Assembly (NCBI RefSeq): GCF_003052585.1
Contig: NZ_QASN01000021.1
Location: 1 to 64,000 of the forward strand
Length of the DNA stretch: 64,000 nucleotides
Direction of reading: 5' to 3'
Source: Pseudomonas mangrovi
GTDB lineage: Bacteria; Pseudomonadota; Gammaproteobacteria; Pseudomonadales; Pseudomonadaceae
The stretch's first letter is position 1, and every line of letters begins with the position of its first letter. The translations under genes were made by a program, and so were the position numbers. Shown here piece after piece: positions 26,957 through 36,970 of the stretch. The notes under the pieces were generated by a model. That model did no database searches. It had not been told where the DNA came from and saw only the letters and a program-made list of their open reading frames with translations.

Positions 26957-27656
26957 GCGGCTATTTATTGAACAATCCTGTCTGCTCTGCGATCAGCCCG
27001 ACGATGCCGGCCGCAACATCTGCCTGCCCTGCGAAGCGGACCTGCCCTGGCTCGGCTATCACTGCCCGCGCTGCGCCTTGCCTATGCCGCAACCCGATCT
27101 GGTGTGCGGTGCCTGCCTTAAAAGACCGCCGGCGTTCAGGCGCGTGGAGGCGCCCTGGCGCTACGCCTTTCCGGTCGACAACCTGATCACCCGCTTCAAG
27201 CATCAGGCGCAATGGCCGATTGGACGTCTGCTCGCCGGTTTGCTGTCACACCATCTGCATAACGCCTTCGGCAATGACCTGGCTCGACCTGAGCTGCTTT
27301 TACCGGTACCCCTGGCCAGGCGGCGCCAGCGCCAGCGCGGCTTCAATCAGGCGCAGATGCTCGCTCGCTGGCTGAGCCAGACACTTGCTCTGCCGATGCA
27401 TGACGATCTGCTCGTGCGCAGCCGCGAAACTGTCGCCCAGCAGGGCCTGGACGCCGCCGAACGCAAGCGCAACCTGCGCGATGCCTTCGTCCTGCGCAGC
27501 GGTGCCGACCTGCGCGGCAAGCATCTGGCACTGGTGGACGACGTACTCACCACCGGCACCACCGCCGATGCCATCGCCCGCCTGCTGTTGCGCGCCGGCG
27601 CTCGCTCGGTCGATGTCTACTGTCTGGCGCGCACGCCCCGGCCTGGCGATCACTGA
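26946..27656 (+). CDS. comF: ComF-family phosphoribosyltransferase-like protein
   Basis: ATG at 26946 gives 236 residues. The N-terminus carries zinc-ribbon Cys pairs (CLLC, ICLPC, CPRC, CGAC). The C-terminal half is a PRTase fold with PVPLARRRQRQRGFNQAQ and the PRPP loop LALVDDVLTTGTTADAI. ComF/GntX proteins are linked to DNA uptake and, in Pseudomonas, to use of DNA as nutrient. The biochemical role is not firmly known. Longer upstream starts are possible, but the shorter one has AGGAACGG before it and fits the family. Confidence 0.9.
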   Translation: MVYKRLFIEQSCLLCDQPDDAGRNICLPCEADLPWLGYHCPRCALPMPQPDLVCGACLKRPPAFRRVEAPWRYAFPVDNLITRFKHQAQWPIGRLLAGLLSHHLHNAFGNDLARPELLLPVPLARRRQRQRGFNQAQMLARWLSQTLALPMHDDLLVRSRETVAQQGLDAAERKRNLRDAFVLRSGADLRGKHLALVDDVLTTGTTADAIARLLLRAGARSVDVYCLARTPRPGDH

Positions 27657-27724
27657 ACACGCGATAGCGCTGTTGCCGGCCGGGGGAACGGCTAGACTGT
27701 GCGCCCTGCCGACCGGAGCCGCCC

Positions 27725-28699
27725 ATGTCCCATCCCTTTTCCGCCCTGACGCCCGATCTGGTGCTGGATGCCGTGGACAGCATCGGCTTCGTCAGCGATG
27801 CCCGTGTGCTGGCACTGAACAGCTACGAGAACCGCGTCTACCAGGTCGGCATCGAGGACAGCGAGCCGCTGATCGCCAAGTTCTATCGCCCCGAGCGCTG
27901 GAGCGACGCGGCGATTCTTGAAGAGCATGCCTTCAGCGCCGAGCTGGCCGACTGCGAGGTGCCGGTGGTGGCGCCGCTGGTGCACGATGGCCGCAGCCTG
28001 TTCGAGCACGCCGGCTTTCGCTTCGCCCTGTTCCCCCGTCGCGGCGGTCGCGCGCCCGAGCCGGGCAATCTCGATCAGCTGTACCGCCTGGGGCAGTTGC
28101 TCGGCCGCCTGCACGCCGTGGCCGCCACCCGGCCCTTCGTCCACCGTGAGAACCTCGGGGTCGACAACTTCGGCCATGCGTCGCTGGCGACGCTGCTTGA
28201 GGGCGGTTTCATTCCGCGCAGCCTGCTGCCGGCCTACGAGTCGGTCGCCCGGGATGTGCTCAAGCGGCTCGACGCCCTGTTTGCCACCACTCGCTTCAAG
28301 CCGATCCGCCTGCACGGCGACTGCCACCCGGGCAACATGATGTGCCGCGACGAGATGTTCCATCTGGTCGACCTGGACGATTGCCGCATGGGCCCGGCAG
28401 TGCAGGATCTGTGGATGATGCTGGCCGGCGAACGCCACGAGCGTCTGGCGCAGATTTCCGAACTGGTCGACGGCTACCAGGAATTCCACGATTTCGACCC
28501 CCGCGAGCTGCCGCTGATCGAGGGCCTGCGCGCCCTGCGCCTGATGCATTACAGCGCCTGGCTGGCGCGGCGCTGGGACGACCCGGCGTTCCCGATGAGC
28601 TTTCCCTGGTTCGGCAGCGAACGTTACTGGGGCGAGCAGATACTGATCCTGCGCGAGCAGTTGTCCGCGCTGGATGAAGAGCCGCTGCGACTGTTCTGA
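27725..28699 (+). CDS. srkA: Stress response kinase A (YihE/RdoA)
   Basis: The 324-residue eukaryotic-like kinase fold opens HPFSALTPDLVLDAVDSIGF, contains catalytic loop LHGDCHPGNM and metal-binding HLVDLDDC, and ends in family style. SrkA is a cytoplasmic Ser/Thr kinase that, in E. coli, protects against programmed death under envelope and oxidative stress. It probably shares a transcript with rarD, which begins 19 bp after its stop. Confidence 0.93.
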   Translation: MSHPFSALTPDLVLDAVDSIGFVSDARVLALNSYENRVYQVGIEDSEPLIAKFYRPERWSDAAILEEHAFSAELADCEVPVVAPLVHDGRSLFEHAGFRFALFPRRGGRAPEPGNLDQLYRLGQLLGRLHAVAATRPFVHRENLGVDNFGHASLATLLEGGFIPRSLLPAYESVARDVLKRLDALFATTRFKPIRLHGDCHPGNMMCRDEMFHLVDLDDCRMGPAVQDLWMMLAGERHERLAQISELVDGYQEFHDFDPRELPLIEGLRALRLMHYSAWLARRWDDPAFPMSFPWFGSERYWGEQILILREQLSALDEEPLRLF

Positions 28700-28718
28700 C
28701 CGACCGAGCGTTGCACCG

Positions 28719-29609
28719 ATGAGCACTCCCGACCTCAAGCGTGGTTATCTGCTGGGCATTGCGGCCTATCTGATCTGGGGCCTGTTTCCGCTGTACTTCA
28801 AGCTGCTCGAGACGGTACCAGCACTGGAGATAGTGGTGCATCGGGCGCTCGGCGCCGCCATGGTCGGCAGCCTGCTGCTGGTGTTATGGAAACACCCCGG
28901 CTGGTGGCGCGAGCTGATTGCCCGGCCGCGCCTGCTGGCGCTGCTCGGCCTCTCCGGGCTGCTGATCGCGACCAACTGGCTGCTTTACGTCTGGGCGGTA
29001 AACAACGGCCGCATGCTGGAAACCAGCCTGGGCTACTACATCAATCCGCTGATCAACGTGCTGCTGGGGATGCTGCTGCTCGGCGAGCGCCTGCGCCGGC
29101 TGCAATGGCTGGCGGTGGCCATCGCCGCCATCGGCGTCGGACAGCAGCTGTGGCAACTGGGCGAGCTGCCCTGGCTGTCGCTGGTACTGGCGGCGACCTT
29201 CGGCTTCTATGGATTGCTGCGCAAGCAGGCGCCGGTGGCGGCACTGCCCGGCCTGGTGGTCGAAGCCTGGCTGCTGATGCCCCTGGCGCTGGGCTGGCTG
29301 TTCCTGCATCCGGCAGCGGTAAGCAGCCAGGCCGAGTTCTGGAGCGGCAGCACGGCGCTCTGGCTGCTCGCCGCAGGCCCCCTCACCCTGCTGCCGCTGA
29401 TCTGCTTCAATTCGGCGGCGCGCCACCTGCCCTACGCCACCCTGGGCTTTCTGCAGTACCTGGCGCCAACGCTGGTCCTGCTGCTCGCGGTGTTCGTCTA
29501 CGACGAGCCGCTGCCACCGGCACGGCTATTGTCCTTTGCCTGCATCTGGCTGGCGCTGGCGATCTACAGCCTGGATATCTGGCTCATGCTGCGTCGCCAG
29601 CGGAGCTGA
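28719..29609 (+). CDS. rarD: RarD protein, EamA-family transporter
   Basis: ATG at 28719 gives 296 residues starting MSTPDLKRGYLLGIAAYLIWG. About ten membrane helices and the WGLFPLYFK and YINPLINVLLGMLLLGERL motifs identify RarD of the drug/metabolite transporter superfamily. Substrate is unknown despite the old name (chloramphenicol-sensitive). A longer frame back into srkA is not supported. It converges with gcvR, with only 6 bp between stops. Confidence 0.9.
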   Translation: MSTPDLKRGYLLGIAAYLIWGLFPLYFKLLETVPALEIVVHRALGAAMVGSLLLVLWKHPGWWRELIARPRLLALLGLSGLLIATNWLLYVWAVNNGRMLETSLGYYINPLINVLLGMLLLGERLRRLQWLAVAIAAIGVGQQLWQLGELPWLSLVLAATFGFYGLLRKQAPVAALPGLVVEAWLLMPLALGWLFLHPAAVSSQAEFWSGSTALWLLAAGPLTLLPLICFNSAARHLPYATLGFLQYLAPTLVLLLAVFVYDEPLPPARLLSFACIWLALAIYSLDIWLMLRRQRS

Positions 29610-29615
29610 CCCGGA

Positions 29616-30134
29616 CTACTCATGCTCCTGAAGGTTGAGCTCGACCATCAGGTCATCGGCGAGCGCCTCGAGCTGATCCTGCAGACGATCCAGCGCCAGC
29701 CCGGCCGGCAGCGCCAGCAGCGCCTCGGCATGGAACAGCGGCTCGCTGCTCATCGGCGCCGGCTGCACGTCGGTCTTCAGGCTTTCCAGGTTGATCCCCA
29801 GCTCCGACAGCAGGCGGGTGATGTCGCGGACGATGCCGGGCCGATCATTGCCGACCAGCGACAACTGTATCGCCTTCCAGCTATGCGACGGCTCGGCGCC
29901 GCTGTCAGCCACCAGCACGCGCACGCCCTGGCGCTCCAGGCCCTGCAGCGCCTCGACCAGCTCCGGGCGGTGCTCGACCGGCACCGCGACCCGCAGGATG
30001 CCGGCGAACTGCCCGGCCATGCGCGCCATGCGGCTCTCCAGCCAGTTGCCCTGATGCTCGGCGATGCACTTGGCGATGCGCTCCACCAGACCGGTCTGGT
30101 CCTGGGCGATGACAGTGAGTACCAGATGATTCAT
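29616..30134 (-). CDS. gcvR: Glycine cleavage system regulator GcvR (two ACT domains)
   Basis: The 172-residue protein consists of two ACT domains: NHLVLTVIAQDQTGLVERIA at the start, and LVGNDRPGIVRDITRLLSEL from about residue 93. In E. coli GcvR binds GcvA and represses gcvTHP when glycine is low. No DNA-binding domain is present, which agrees. It is monocistronic and transcribed away from glcB. Confidence 0.85.
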   Translation of the reverse strand: MNHLVLTVIAQDQTGLVERIAKCIAEHQGNWLESRMARMAGQFAGILRVAVPVEHRPELVEALQGLERQGVRVLVADSGAEPSHSWKAIQLSLVGNDRPGIVRDITRLLSELGINLESLKTDVQPAPMSSEPLFHAEALLALPAGLALDRLQDQLEALADDLMVELNLQEHE

Positions 30135-30334
30135 GTGTTCCTCGCTAGCTGCTGATAGTCGGGCTGGCGCCAGTATAGACAGGCCGCGATACGTGACTGC
30201 AGACCAGCAACCCGGTCGCGAAGCGACGCGCGCCCCCTGATTTTTCCCGTCGCATCCTGTAGTATCCCGCGCCTCAGACTACCGGGGCGTCCGGCCCCGT
30301 CTGCAGCAGATTTCGGAACAGAGTGAGGCGAGTG

Positions 30335-32512
30335 ATGACTGAGCGCGTTCAAGTCGGTGGCCTGCAGGTTGCCAAAGTCCTGTACGACTTCGTGAACAAC
30401 GAAGCCATTCCCGGCACCGGCGTAGCCGCCGATGCCTTCTGGGCCGGCGCCGCGGGCGTCATCCATGACCTGGCGCCGAAGAACCGCGCGCTGCTGGCCA
30501 AGCGCGACGAGCTGCAGGCCACCATCGACGCCTGGCACCAGGCGCGCAAGGGCCAGGCGCATGACGCCGCAGCCTACAAGGCGTTCCTCCAGGAAATCGG
30601 CTACCTGCTGCCGGAACCGGCGGACTTCAAGGTCACCACCGAGAACGTCGACGCCGAGATCGCCACCATGGCCGGCCCGCAGCTGGTGGTGCCGATCATG
30701 AACGCGCGCTTTGCGCTGAACGCCGCCAACGCCCGCTGGGGTTCGCTGTACGACGCGCTCTATGGCACCGACGCCATCAGCGAAGAAGGCGGCGCCGAGA
30801 AGGGCAAGGGCTACAACAAGGTCCGTGGCGACAAGGTCATCGCCTTCGCCCGCGCCTTCCTCGACGAAGCCGCGCCGCTGGCCAAGGGCTCGCACGTCGA
30901 CTCCACCGGCTACCGCGTCGACAACGGCCAGCTGCTCGTCAGCCTCAAGGACGGCAGCACCACCGGCCTGGCCCAGGCTGACAAGTTCGTCGGTTTCGTC
31001 GGCGACGCCGCTGCGCCCAAGGGCGTGCTGCTGAAGAACAACGGCCTGCACTTCGAGATCCAGATCGACGCCAGCACCCCGGTCGGCCAGACCGACGCCG
31101 CCGGCATCAAGGACGTGCTGATGGAGTCCGCGCTGACCACCATCATGGACTGCGAAGATTCGGTTGCCGCGGTCGATGCCGACGACAAGGTCATCGCCTA
31201 CAAGAACTGGCTCGGCCTGATGAAGGGCGACCTGGCTGAAAGCGTCAGCAAGGACGGCAAGACCTTCACCCGCACCATGAACGCCGACCGCAGCTACACC
31301 GCGGCCAATGGCGGCGAGCTGAGCCTGCATGGTCGTTCGATGCTGTTCATCCGCAACGTCGGCCACCTGATGACCAACGACGCGATCATCGACAAGGAAG
31401 GCTTCGAGGTGCCGGAAGGCATCATGGACGGCCTGGTCACCAGCCTGATCGCGCTGCACAACCTCAAGGGCAACACCAGCCGCAAGAACACCCGCACCGG
31501 CTCGGTCTACATCGTCAAGCCGAAGATGCACGGCCCGGAAGAAGTCGCCTTCGCCAACGAGCTGTTCGACCGCATCGAGGACGTGCTCGGCATGAGCCGC
31601 AACACCCTCAAGGTCGGCATCATGGACGAGGAGCGTCGTACCACCGTCAACCTCAAGGCGTGCATCAAGGCCGCCAGCGAGCGCGTGGTGTTCATCAACA
31701 CCGGCTTCCTCGACCGCACCGGTGACGAGATCCACACCTCCATGGAAGCCGGCGCCATGGTGCGCAAGGCCGCCATGAAGAGCGAGAAGTGGATCGCCGC
31801 CTACGAGAACTGGAACGTCGACCACGGTCTGAACTGCGGCCTGTCCGGTCGCGCGCAGATCGGCAAGGGCATGTGGGCCATGCCCGATCTGATGGCCGGC
31901 ATGCTCGAGCAGAAGATCATGCACCCGATGGCCGGCGCCAACACCGCCTGGGTTCCGTCGCCGACCGCCGCCTCGCTGCACGCGCTGCACTACCACAAGG
32001 TCAACGTGTTCGAGCGGCAGAAGGAGCTGGCCAAGCGTACCTTCGCCTCGGTCGACGACATCCTCGCCATCCCGCTGGCCAAGGACACCAACTGGTCGGC
32101 CGAGGAGATCAAGAACGAGATCGACAACAACGTCCAGGGCATCCTCGGCTACGTGGTGCGCTGGATCGACCAGGGCGTCGGTTGTTCCAAGGTGCCGGAC
32201 ATCAACGACATCGGCCTGATGGAAGACCGCGCCACCCTGCGCATCTCCAGCCAGCTGATGGCCAACTGGCTGCGCCACGGCATCATCACCAAGGACCAGG
32301 TGATCGAGAGCATGCAGCGCATGGCCGTGGTGGTTGATCGGCAGAACGCCGGCGATGCCGCCTACAAGCCGATGGCGCCGAACTTCGACGACAGCGTCGC
32401 CTTCCAGGCTTCGCTGGAGCTGATCCTCGAAGGCACCAAGCAGCCGAACGGCTACACCGAGCCGGTGCTGCACCGCCGTCGCCGCGAGTTCAAGGCCAAG
32501 TACGCGCGCTGA
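30335..32512 (+). CDS. glcB: Malate synthase G
   Basis: It has 725 residues from ATG at 30335 ([26 protein letters not shown] just upstream), near E. coli GlcB (723). Diagnostic parts are [55 protein letters not shown] and [19 protein letters not shown]. It condenses glyoxylate with acetyl-CoA to malate, serving the glyoxylate bypass during growth on acetate, fatty acids or glycolate. The monocistronic gene has a strong terminator. Confidence 0.96.
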   Translation: MTERVQVGGLQVAKVLYDFVNNEAIPGTGVAADAFWAGAAGVIHDLAPKNRALLAKRDELQATIDAWHQARKGQAHDAAAYKAFLQEIGYLLPEPADFKVTTENVDAEIATMAGPQLVVPIMNARFALNAANARWGSLYDALYGTDAISEEGGAEKGKGYNKVRGDKVIAFARAFLDEAAPLAKGSHVDSTGYRVDNGQLLVSLKDGSTTGLAQADKFVGFVGDAAAPKGVLLKNNGLHFEIQIDASTPVGQTDAAGIKDVLMESALTTIMDCEDSVAAVDADDKVIAYKNWLGLMKGDLAESVSKDGKTFTRTMNADRSYTAANGGELSLHGRSMLFIRNVGHLMTNDAIIDKEGFEVPEGIMDGLVTSLIALHNLKGNTSRKNTRTGSVYIVKPKMHGPEEVAFANELFDRIEDVLGMSRNTLKVGIMDEERRTTVNLKACIKAASERVVFINTGFLDRTGDEIHTSMEAGAMVRKAAMKSEKWIAAYENWNVDHGLNCGLSGRAQIGKGMWAMPDLMAGMLEQKIMHPMAGANTAWVPSPTAASLHALHYHKVNVFERQKELAKRTFASVDDILAIPLAKDTNWSAEEIKNEIDNNVQGILGYVVRWIDQGVGCSKVPDINDIGLMEDRATLRISSQLMANWLRHGIITKDQVIESMQRMAVVVDRQNAGDAAYKPMAPNFDDSVAFQASLELILEGTKQPNGYTEPVLHRRRREFKAKYAR

Positions 32513-32530
32513 GCTATCGCTGCAGTGAAA

Positions 32531-32556
32531 AAGCCGCCCCTCGGGGCGGCTTTTTG
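32531..32556 (+). terminator. Terminator of glcB
   Basis: GCCGCCCC and GGGGCGGC form an 8-bp stem over TC, followed by TTTTT, 18 bp after the stop codon. Confidence 0.9.
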
Positions 32557-32852
32557 GTGGGACTGTCGCCACCGCCTCGCATCGAACACGGCGCTCTGCC
32601 CCGGCGCCTTGCGCGGCGGGCAAACGCCTACCATGCTGAAGACAAGGCGTGCCGCAGGGCGTGCGCGCAACGCCGGGCTCACCCTATTCCGCTGACCGGC
32701 TGGTCAGAAGCGATGAACCGACTGGAGAACTCGATACAACGGCCGACAAACCGACGCCAGAATGACCGATTCGCATCATCTGGCGACCTATTAGTGGCTT
32801 TTTGCCGCCAATTCATTCCGCTACGATACGCGCCCTTTGCTGGAGCCATGCG

Positions 32853-34475
32853 ATGTCGAAGAATCTGTCGCTGACCCTGAAACTCTCGCTGCTGCCCGCC
32901 GTTGCCCTGCTCGGACTCCTGCTCTACGTTGGCTACAACTCGCTGCAACTGGCCAATAACGACCGCCGCCTGCTGACTCTCGAGAACAACAGCTTCCCGA
33001 CCCTGGAGAAGGCCGATGCCGTCATCTTCCAGTTCTCGCGCATACCCGGTCTACTGAACAACGCCGTTGCCGCCGGCGAGCCCGCGCTGCTCGACGAAGC
33101 ACGCGAGGTGCGCCGCGAGATCGAGTCCCGGCAACAGGCACTGCAAGGCCTTACCGCCGGCAATCCACCACTTGCCGCCAGCCTCAATGCCTGGCGCGAC
33201 GCGGTGCAGCGTTACGCCGACAACGCGCTGAATGCCTCGGCCAAGCTGGTCGACGGCAGTGCCTCCTTCGAGGATTTGCGTGACAACCTCGGGCGCATGG
33301 CCAGCGACCTGCAGCAGGCCCAGAAGGTCGGCGATGAATTCCGTGCCCTCGCCTACCAGGACTTCCAGCAGACCCTCGCGCAGACCCGCGAGGACAACGC
33401 CAGCACCACGCGCCTGGGCATCATCCTCAGCGTGCTGCTGATCGGCCTGGTCAGCTTCGGCTCCTGGCTGGTGATTCGCGGCATCATGGCCAATGTGCAC
33501 GGCGTGATCGAATCACTGCAGGCGATTGCCCGCGGCGACGGCGACCTGACCCGCCGGGTCACGGTCGAAGCCAACGACGAGATCGGCGCCATGATCGAGC
33601 TGTTCAACGGCTTCCTCGACAAGCTGCAGGGCACCATTCGCCAGATCATCGACTCGGCCGCGCCGCTGGGCGGCATGTCCAAGGAGCTCTACCGCCTGAC
33701 CCAGGGCGCGGAAGAAAACGCCAAGTCGCAGCAGGGCCATACCGACTCCATCGGTCGCGACATCCAGACCATGACCAGTAGCATCCAGGAAGTTGCCACC
33801 CGCTCGCAGCAGGCCGCAGAGGAAGCCGCCTCGGCCTCGCACCAGGCCGGCGCCGCCCGGCAGAGCATCGGCGGGTTGTCCGACAGCATCAGCGACCTGG
33901 GCAGCAGCGTGACCGGGGCCGTCCAGGCCATGGAACAGCTGGAAGAGGAAACCCAGCAGGTCGGCTCGGTACTGACGGTGATCCGCAGCATCGCCGAGCA
34001 GACCAACCTGCTCGCACTGAATGCCGCCATCGAGGCTGCGCGGGCCGGCGAGCAGGGCCGCGGCTTTGCCGTGGTCGCCGACGAGGTGCGCAACCTGGCG
34101 CAGAAGACCGCTGCCTCCACCGCCGAGATCCAGCAGATCATCCAGCGCCTGCAGAACAGCGCCAATGCCGTGCTCAACGTGATGACCAGCAACAACGAGA
34201 AGGCCCAGCACAGCATCGAGCGCTCGGTGGAAGCCACCCGCATGCTCGAGGCCATCGCCCAGGCCGTCAGCCAGATCAACGAACTCAACGCCGGCATCGC
34301 CCAGTTCACCCAGGAGCAGATCGGCCTGTCGAGTTCCATCCAACAAGATACCCAAGTGTTGCAGCAGGACGCCCAAGCAACCGCACAAGGGGCAGAAGCC
34401 ACCGCACGCCTCGGCGAGCAACTGGTCAGCACCGGAGACCACTTGCGCGCGGCGACCGCCCAGTTCCGCGTCTAA
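32853..34475 (+). CDS. Methyl-accepting chemotaxis protein
   Basis: ATG at 32853 (GGAG 8 bp upstream) gives 540 residues. Helix 1 is about residues 8-28 ([18 protein letters not shown]). A periplasmic helical sensor of about 160 residues follows, then helix 2 around 195-213 ([16 protein letters not shown]), a HAMP domain, and the signalling hairpin with the tip [20 protein letters not shown]. The ligand is unknown. A porin and a phosphate-binding-type protein follow closely on the same strand (23 bp and 11 bp gaps), suggesting it senses the solute they handle. Confidence 0.93.
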   Translation: MSKNLSLTLKLSLLPAVALLGLLLYVGYNSLQLANNDRRLLTLENNSFPTLEKADAVIFQFSRIPGLLNNAVAAGEPALLDEAREVRREIESRQQALQGLTAGNPPLAASLNAWRDAVQRYADNALNASAKLVDGSASFEDLRDNLGRMASDLQQAQKVGDEFRALAYQDFQQTLAQTREDNASTTRLGIILSVLLIGLVSFGSWLVIRGIMANVHGVIESLQAIARGDGDLTRRVTVEANDEIGAMIELFNGFLDKLQGTIRQIIDSAAPLGGMSKELYRLTQGAEENAKSQQGHTDSIGRDIQTMTSSIQEVATRSQQAAEEAASASHQAGAARQSIGGLSDSISDLGSSVTGAVQAMEQLEEETQQVGSVLTVIRSIAEQTNLLALNAAIEAARAGEQGRGFAVVADEVRNLAQKTAASTAEIQQIIQRLQNSANAVLNVMTSNNEKAQHSIERSVEATRMLEAIAQAVSQINELNAGIAQFTQEQIGLSSSIQQDTQVLQQDAQATAQGAEATARLGEQLVSTGDHLRAATAQFRV

Positions 34476-34498
34476 TCCTATGAAGGAGCAACTCGACA

Positions 34499-35665
34499 AT
34501 GCTTAAGCGTTTACTGCCCCTGGCCATCTGCCTGGCCAGCACCACCGTCTACGCCCTGGACCAGGGTGAGTATCGACTCAACGGCTTCGGCACCGTCGGC
34601 TTTACCCACCTGGGTGGCGAGGACGAAGGTCGCAGCTATGGCGTCAGCGGCCAGACCACCGACGCCTGGCGCGGCGACCAGCTGTCCAAGTTCGGCGGCC
34701 AGTTCAGCTACGGCCTTACCGACACACTGGGGGTCACCGTGCAGGCGACCGCCAAGCCGCTGCAGGACGAGTGGAAAGCCAACATCGAGTGGGCCTACCT
34801 GTCCTGGCAGGCCACCGACGCCCTGATGCTCCGCGCCGGCCGTCTGCGCACGCCGGTGTACATGTACTCCGAGAGTATCGACGTAGGGTTCAGCTACCCC
34901 TGGCTGCGTCTACCGGACGAGGTCTACAGCCAGGTCCAGCTGTCCAACTATGAAGGCGTCGATGCCAACTACAGCCTGCCGCTGTCCTTTGGTTCGCTGA
35001 GTTTCCAGGTCGCCGGCGGCCAGGCAAAAAACCGTGACTACTTCGCCTACGACGAACTCTACGACATCGATTACGACAAGGTGTTTGGCGCCAACGTGAG
35101 CCTGGCGAGCAACGACTTCGGCACCCTGCGCGTCGGTTATGTCGAGGCCGACATCACCACCGACATCAACGGCAGCGTGGTCGGCGTGGTACCGCCGGGC
35201 GTGGGCGTGTCGCAGCAGCAGTCGCTGCTGAACCTGAAGAAGAACAAGGGCAAGTTCACCTCCATCGGCTACCAGTACGACGACGGCAGCTGGCTGAGCG
35301 CCAACGAGTGGACCCGCCGCTCGGTCGAGGGTGACGGCATGGAAAGCATCGATGCCTTCTACCTGATGGGTGGCCGTCGCTTCGGCGAATTCCTCGCTCA
35401 CGTCACTTACGCACAGCTCGACGACAATGGCGGTCGCCAGACCTCCTGGACCTACGGGCTGAATTACAACATCGCCCCGACCGTGGTGCTCAAGGGCGAA
35501 TACAAGCGTGTCGATACCTCCGGCGGCTACGACGGCGTGTTCGTCCGCGGTGCTCAGGAGCTGTACCAGAACACGGTCAGTGAACGCACCAACGGTGCCT
35601 TCGGTGTGCCCGCACGCAACTACGATGGCGACATCGTCAGTGTCGGCGTCGACTTCGTCTTCTAA
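34499..35665 (+). CDS. Outer-membrane porin
   Basis: The 388-residue product has a signal peptide (LLPLAICLASTTVYA), then beta-strand-rich sequence with alternating aromatic residues: YRLNGFGTVGFTHLGG, KANIEWAYLSWQAT, TSWTYGLNYNIAPTVVLKGEYK. It ends DIVSVGVDFVF with terminal Phe, the usual signal for outer-membrane barrel assembly. Substrate is unknown. It lies between a chemoreceptor and a small periplasmic binding protein, presumably one operon. Confidence 0.88.
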   Translation: MLKRLLPLAICLASTTVYALDQGEYRLNGFGTVGFTHLGGEDEGRSYGVSGQTTDAWRGDQLSKFGGQFSYGLTDTLGVTVQATAKPLQDEWKANIEWAYLSWQATDALMLRAGRLRTPVYMYSESIDVGFSYPWLRLPDEVYSQVQLSNYEGVDANYSLPLSFGSLSFQVAGGQAKNRDYFAYDELYDIDYDKVFGANVSLASNDFGTLRVGYVEADITTDINGSVVGVVPPGVGVSQQQSLLNLKKNKGKFTSIGYQYDDGSWLSANEWTRRSVEGDGMESIDAFYLMGGRRFGEFLAHVTYAQLDDNGGRQTSWTYGLNYNIAPTVVLKGEYKRVDTSGGYDGVFVRGAQELYQNTVSERTNGAFGVPARNYDGDIVSVGVDFVF

Positions 35666-35676
35666 GGGGCATGCAC

Positions 35677-36081
35677 ATGAACAACGTCTTTCGCAGTGCA
35701 GCGGCCCTGAGCCTGCTCGCCTTCTCCGGGCTGGTGGCCGCCGAGGTCGCCGTCATCGTCAATCCCGGCGCCAGCAAGGCGCCGTCCCAGTCCCAGGTGG
35801 CCAACATCTTCCTGGGCAAGGACAAGTCCATGAAGGGCGTTGACCACAAGGACTGGACGCCGACCAAGGACAAGTTCTACAGCGCGGTGACCAGCAAGAG
35901 CGAGTCGCAGCTGAAGTCCTACTGGTCCGGACTGGTGTTCACCGGCAAGGGCCAGCCGCTGCCCAGTGTCGCCGGAGATGCCGAGGTGGTCGCTCGCGTA
36001 GCTGCCGAAGCCGATGCCATCGGCTATGTCGACGCTGGCGCGGTCAATGACTCGGTCAAGGTGTTGTTTACCTTGCCCTGA
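35677..36081 (+). CDS. Small PstS-like phosphate-binding protein
   Basis: The start at 35677 is preferred over 35671 because AAGGGG is 7 bp upstream. The product is 134 residues with a signal peptide (SAAALSLLAFSGLVAAE). VAVIVNPGASKAPSQSQVAN, IFLGKD and VAAEADAIGYVDAG are as in short phosphate ABC transporter substrate-binding-like proteins. No permease or ATPase is nearby, so it probably works with the porin, the chemoreceptor or both, not as part of an ABC importer. Substrate is unproven. Confidence 0.85.
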   Translation: MNNVFRSAAALSLLAFSGLVAAEVAVIVNPGASKAPSQSQVANIFLGKDKSMKGVDHKDWTPTKDKFYSAVTSKSESQLKSYWSGLVFTGKGQPLPSVAGDAEVVARVAAEADAIGYVDAGAVNDSVKVLFTLP

Positions 36082-36100
36082 GGCTGAGTGGCCTGACTGA

Positions 36101-36130
36101 AGAAAAGCCGACCTTAGGGTCGGCTTTTCT
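36101..36130. terminator. Terminator after the binding-protein gene
   Basis: AGAAAAGCCGACC and GGTCGGCTTTTCT form a perfect 13-bp stem over TTAG, 19 bp after the stop, with T-rich right arm. Confidence 0.9.
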
Positions 36131-36235
36131 TATGGCTCTCCCTGGATCATGGAGCGGTTGTACAACTCTCAGGAATGACTCTGTCCGCTGCCAGGCCTCT
36201 CGCGTATAGCCTCGTCACCCAGTAGATCTGCCGGT

Positions 36236-36400
36236 CTTGGGTTTCGGCCCCTCGGCCGAGTCACTTTCTCTTTGCCCACGCAAAGAGAAAGTAACCAAAG
36301 AGAAAGCGTGCCCCGACATCCGGGTCTGTCCGCCAAGCGGACAGACTTCCCTCCCTTCGGCCTGCTGTAAGGGGTTTGGGCACCGAGGCGCCTGAAGTTT
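36236..36400 (+). repeat. Mosaic extragenic repeat, truncated copy (A)
   Basis: It begins GGGTTTCGGCCCCTCGGCCG, then the CTTTCTCTTTG / CAAAGAGAAAG hairpin, a GTCTGTCCGC-GCGGACAGAC-type hairpin, TTCCCTCC and TTCGGCCTGCTGTAAGGGG. Compared with the copy at 52114 it lacks about 110 bp between TTCCCTCC and CTTCGGCC. It is non-coding, and no transposase is nearby. Confidence 0.7.
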
Positions 36401-36414
36401 CTATGCTACTAATC

Positions 36415-36512
36415 GTTCCCACGCTCCGCGTGGGAATGCGGTTGCAGACGCTCCGCGTCTGAGGGACGCGGAGCGTTCCCGGTTTAGGTGCTCACGCCGG
36501 AGCGTGGGCACC
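36415..36512. repeat. REP-like palindrome cluster
   Basis: GTTCCCACGCTCCGCGTGGGAA, GACGCTCCGCGTC, GACGCGGAGCGTTCCC and GCTCACGCCGGAGCGTGGGC are linked short palindromes with ACGCTCCGCGT cores, a common extragenic repeat type in Pseudomonas. They sit between the two mosaic repeat copies. Confidence 0.75.
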
Positions 36513-36573
36513 ATCGCAAAGAGCGATTGATTGCGTCGGAGCTAGACGTTGGGCGTGAGGAAAAGCCTTAGCC

Positions 36574-36826
36574 AGCTCGGTGCAGAAATCCCGTTACAGA
36601 AGGCTGAGCACAGGTGCTGCGCAGGAGGTGAGCGGCATGGATGCCGCGAAAGACAGGGTTGGGCCACGGAAGGCCCATCCCTGGCGGCCTCTGGAGCAGC
36701 ACCGGAGCGAGGGGAGTCTGACCGCGCAGCGGGCAGACCCGGATGTGGGGCGCCCTTTTTCTTTGGTTACTTTCTTGTTGGGCGAACAACAAGAAAGTAA
36801 CTCGGCCGGGGGGCCGAAACCCCAGG
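36574..36826 (-). repeat. Mosaic extragenic repeat, full copy (B)
   Basis: Reading the plus strand: AGCTCGGTGCAGA, TTACAGAAGGC, TGCGCAGGAGGTGAGCGGCA, GGATGCCGCGAAAG, GGCCCATCCCTGG, CTCTGGAGCAGC, TTTCTTTGGTTACTTTCTTG and CTCGGCCGGGGGGCCGAAAC. This is the reverse complement of the family, in full length, facing copy A. Short open frames inside look non-coding. The stretch 36827-36970 holds nothing recognisable. Confidence 0.75.
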
Positions 36827-36970
36827 CAAGCAGACCACTGGACAATGGGCCCTCACGCGAAACGATCAGCGGCGGACAGAGTCTCCCATGCGACCCATCA
36901 CGTCTTTCCAGAGACCCGAAGAATTTCGATCTTGTCGCGCTCGGCGCTGAACCGCCAACCCAATCGCGTA

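Noticed and set aside
30280..30305. CGGGGC / GCCCCG hairpin in the glcB leader as an attenuator or riboswitch
   Set aside because: It is short, has no T-run and no known aptamer-like context; it is probably only a feature of the GC-rich leader.
30131..32623. 830-codon minus-strand open frame opposite glcB
   Set aside because: The complete and highly conserved malate synthase G occupies the other strand; the antisense translation is low-complexity Val/Asp/His/Gly text.
36594..36845. Short open frames inside the mosaic repeats at 36-37 kb and 52 kb
   Set aside because: They vary between the copies by frameshift and stop and have no ribosome binding sites; the conserved units are hairpins, not reading frames.
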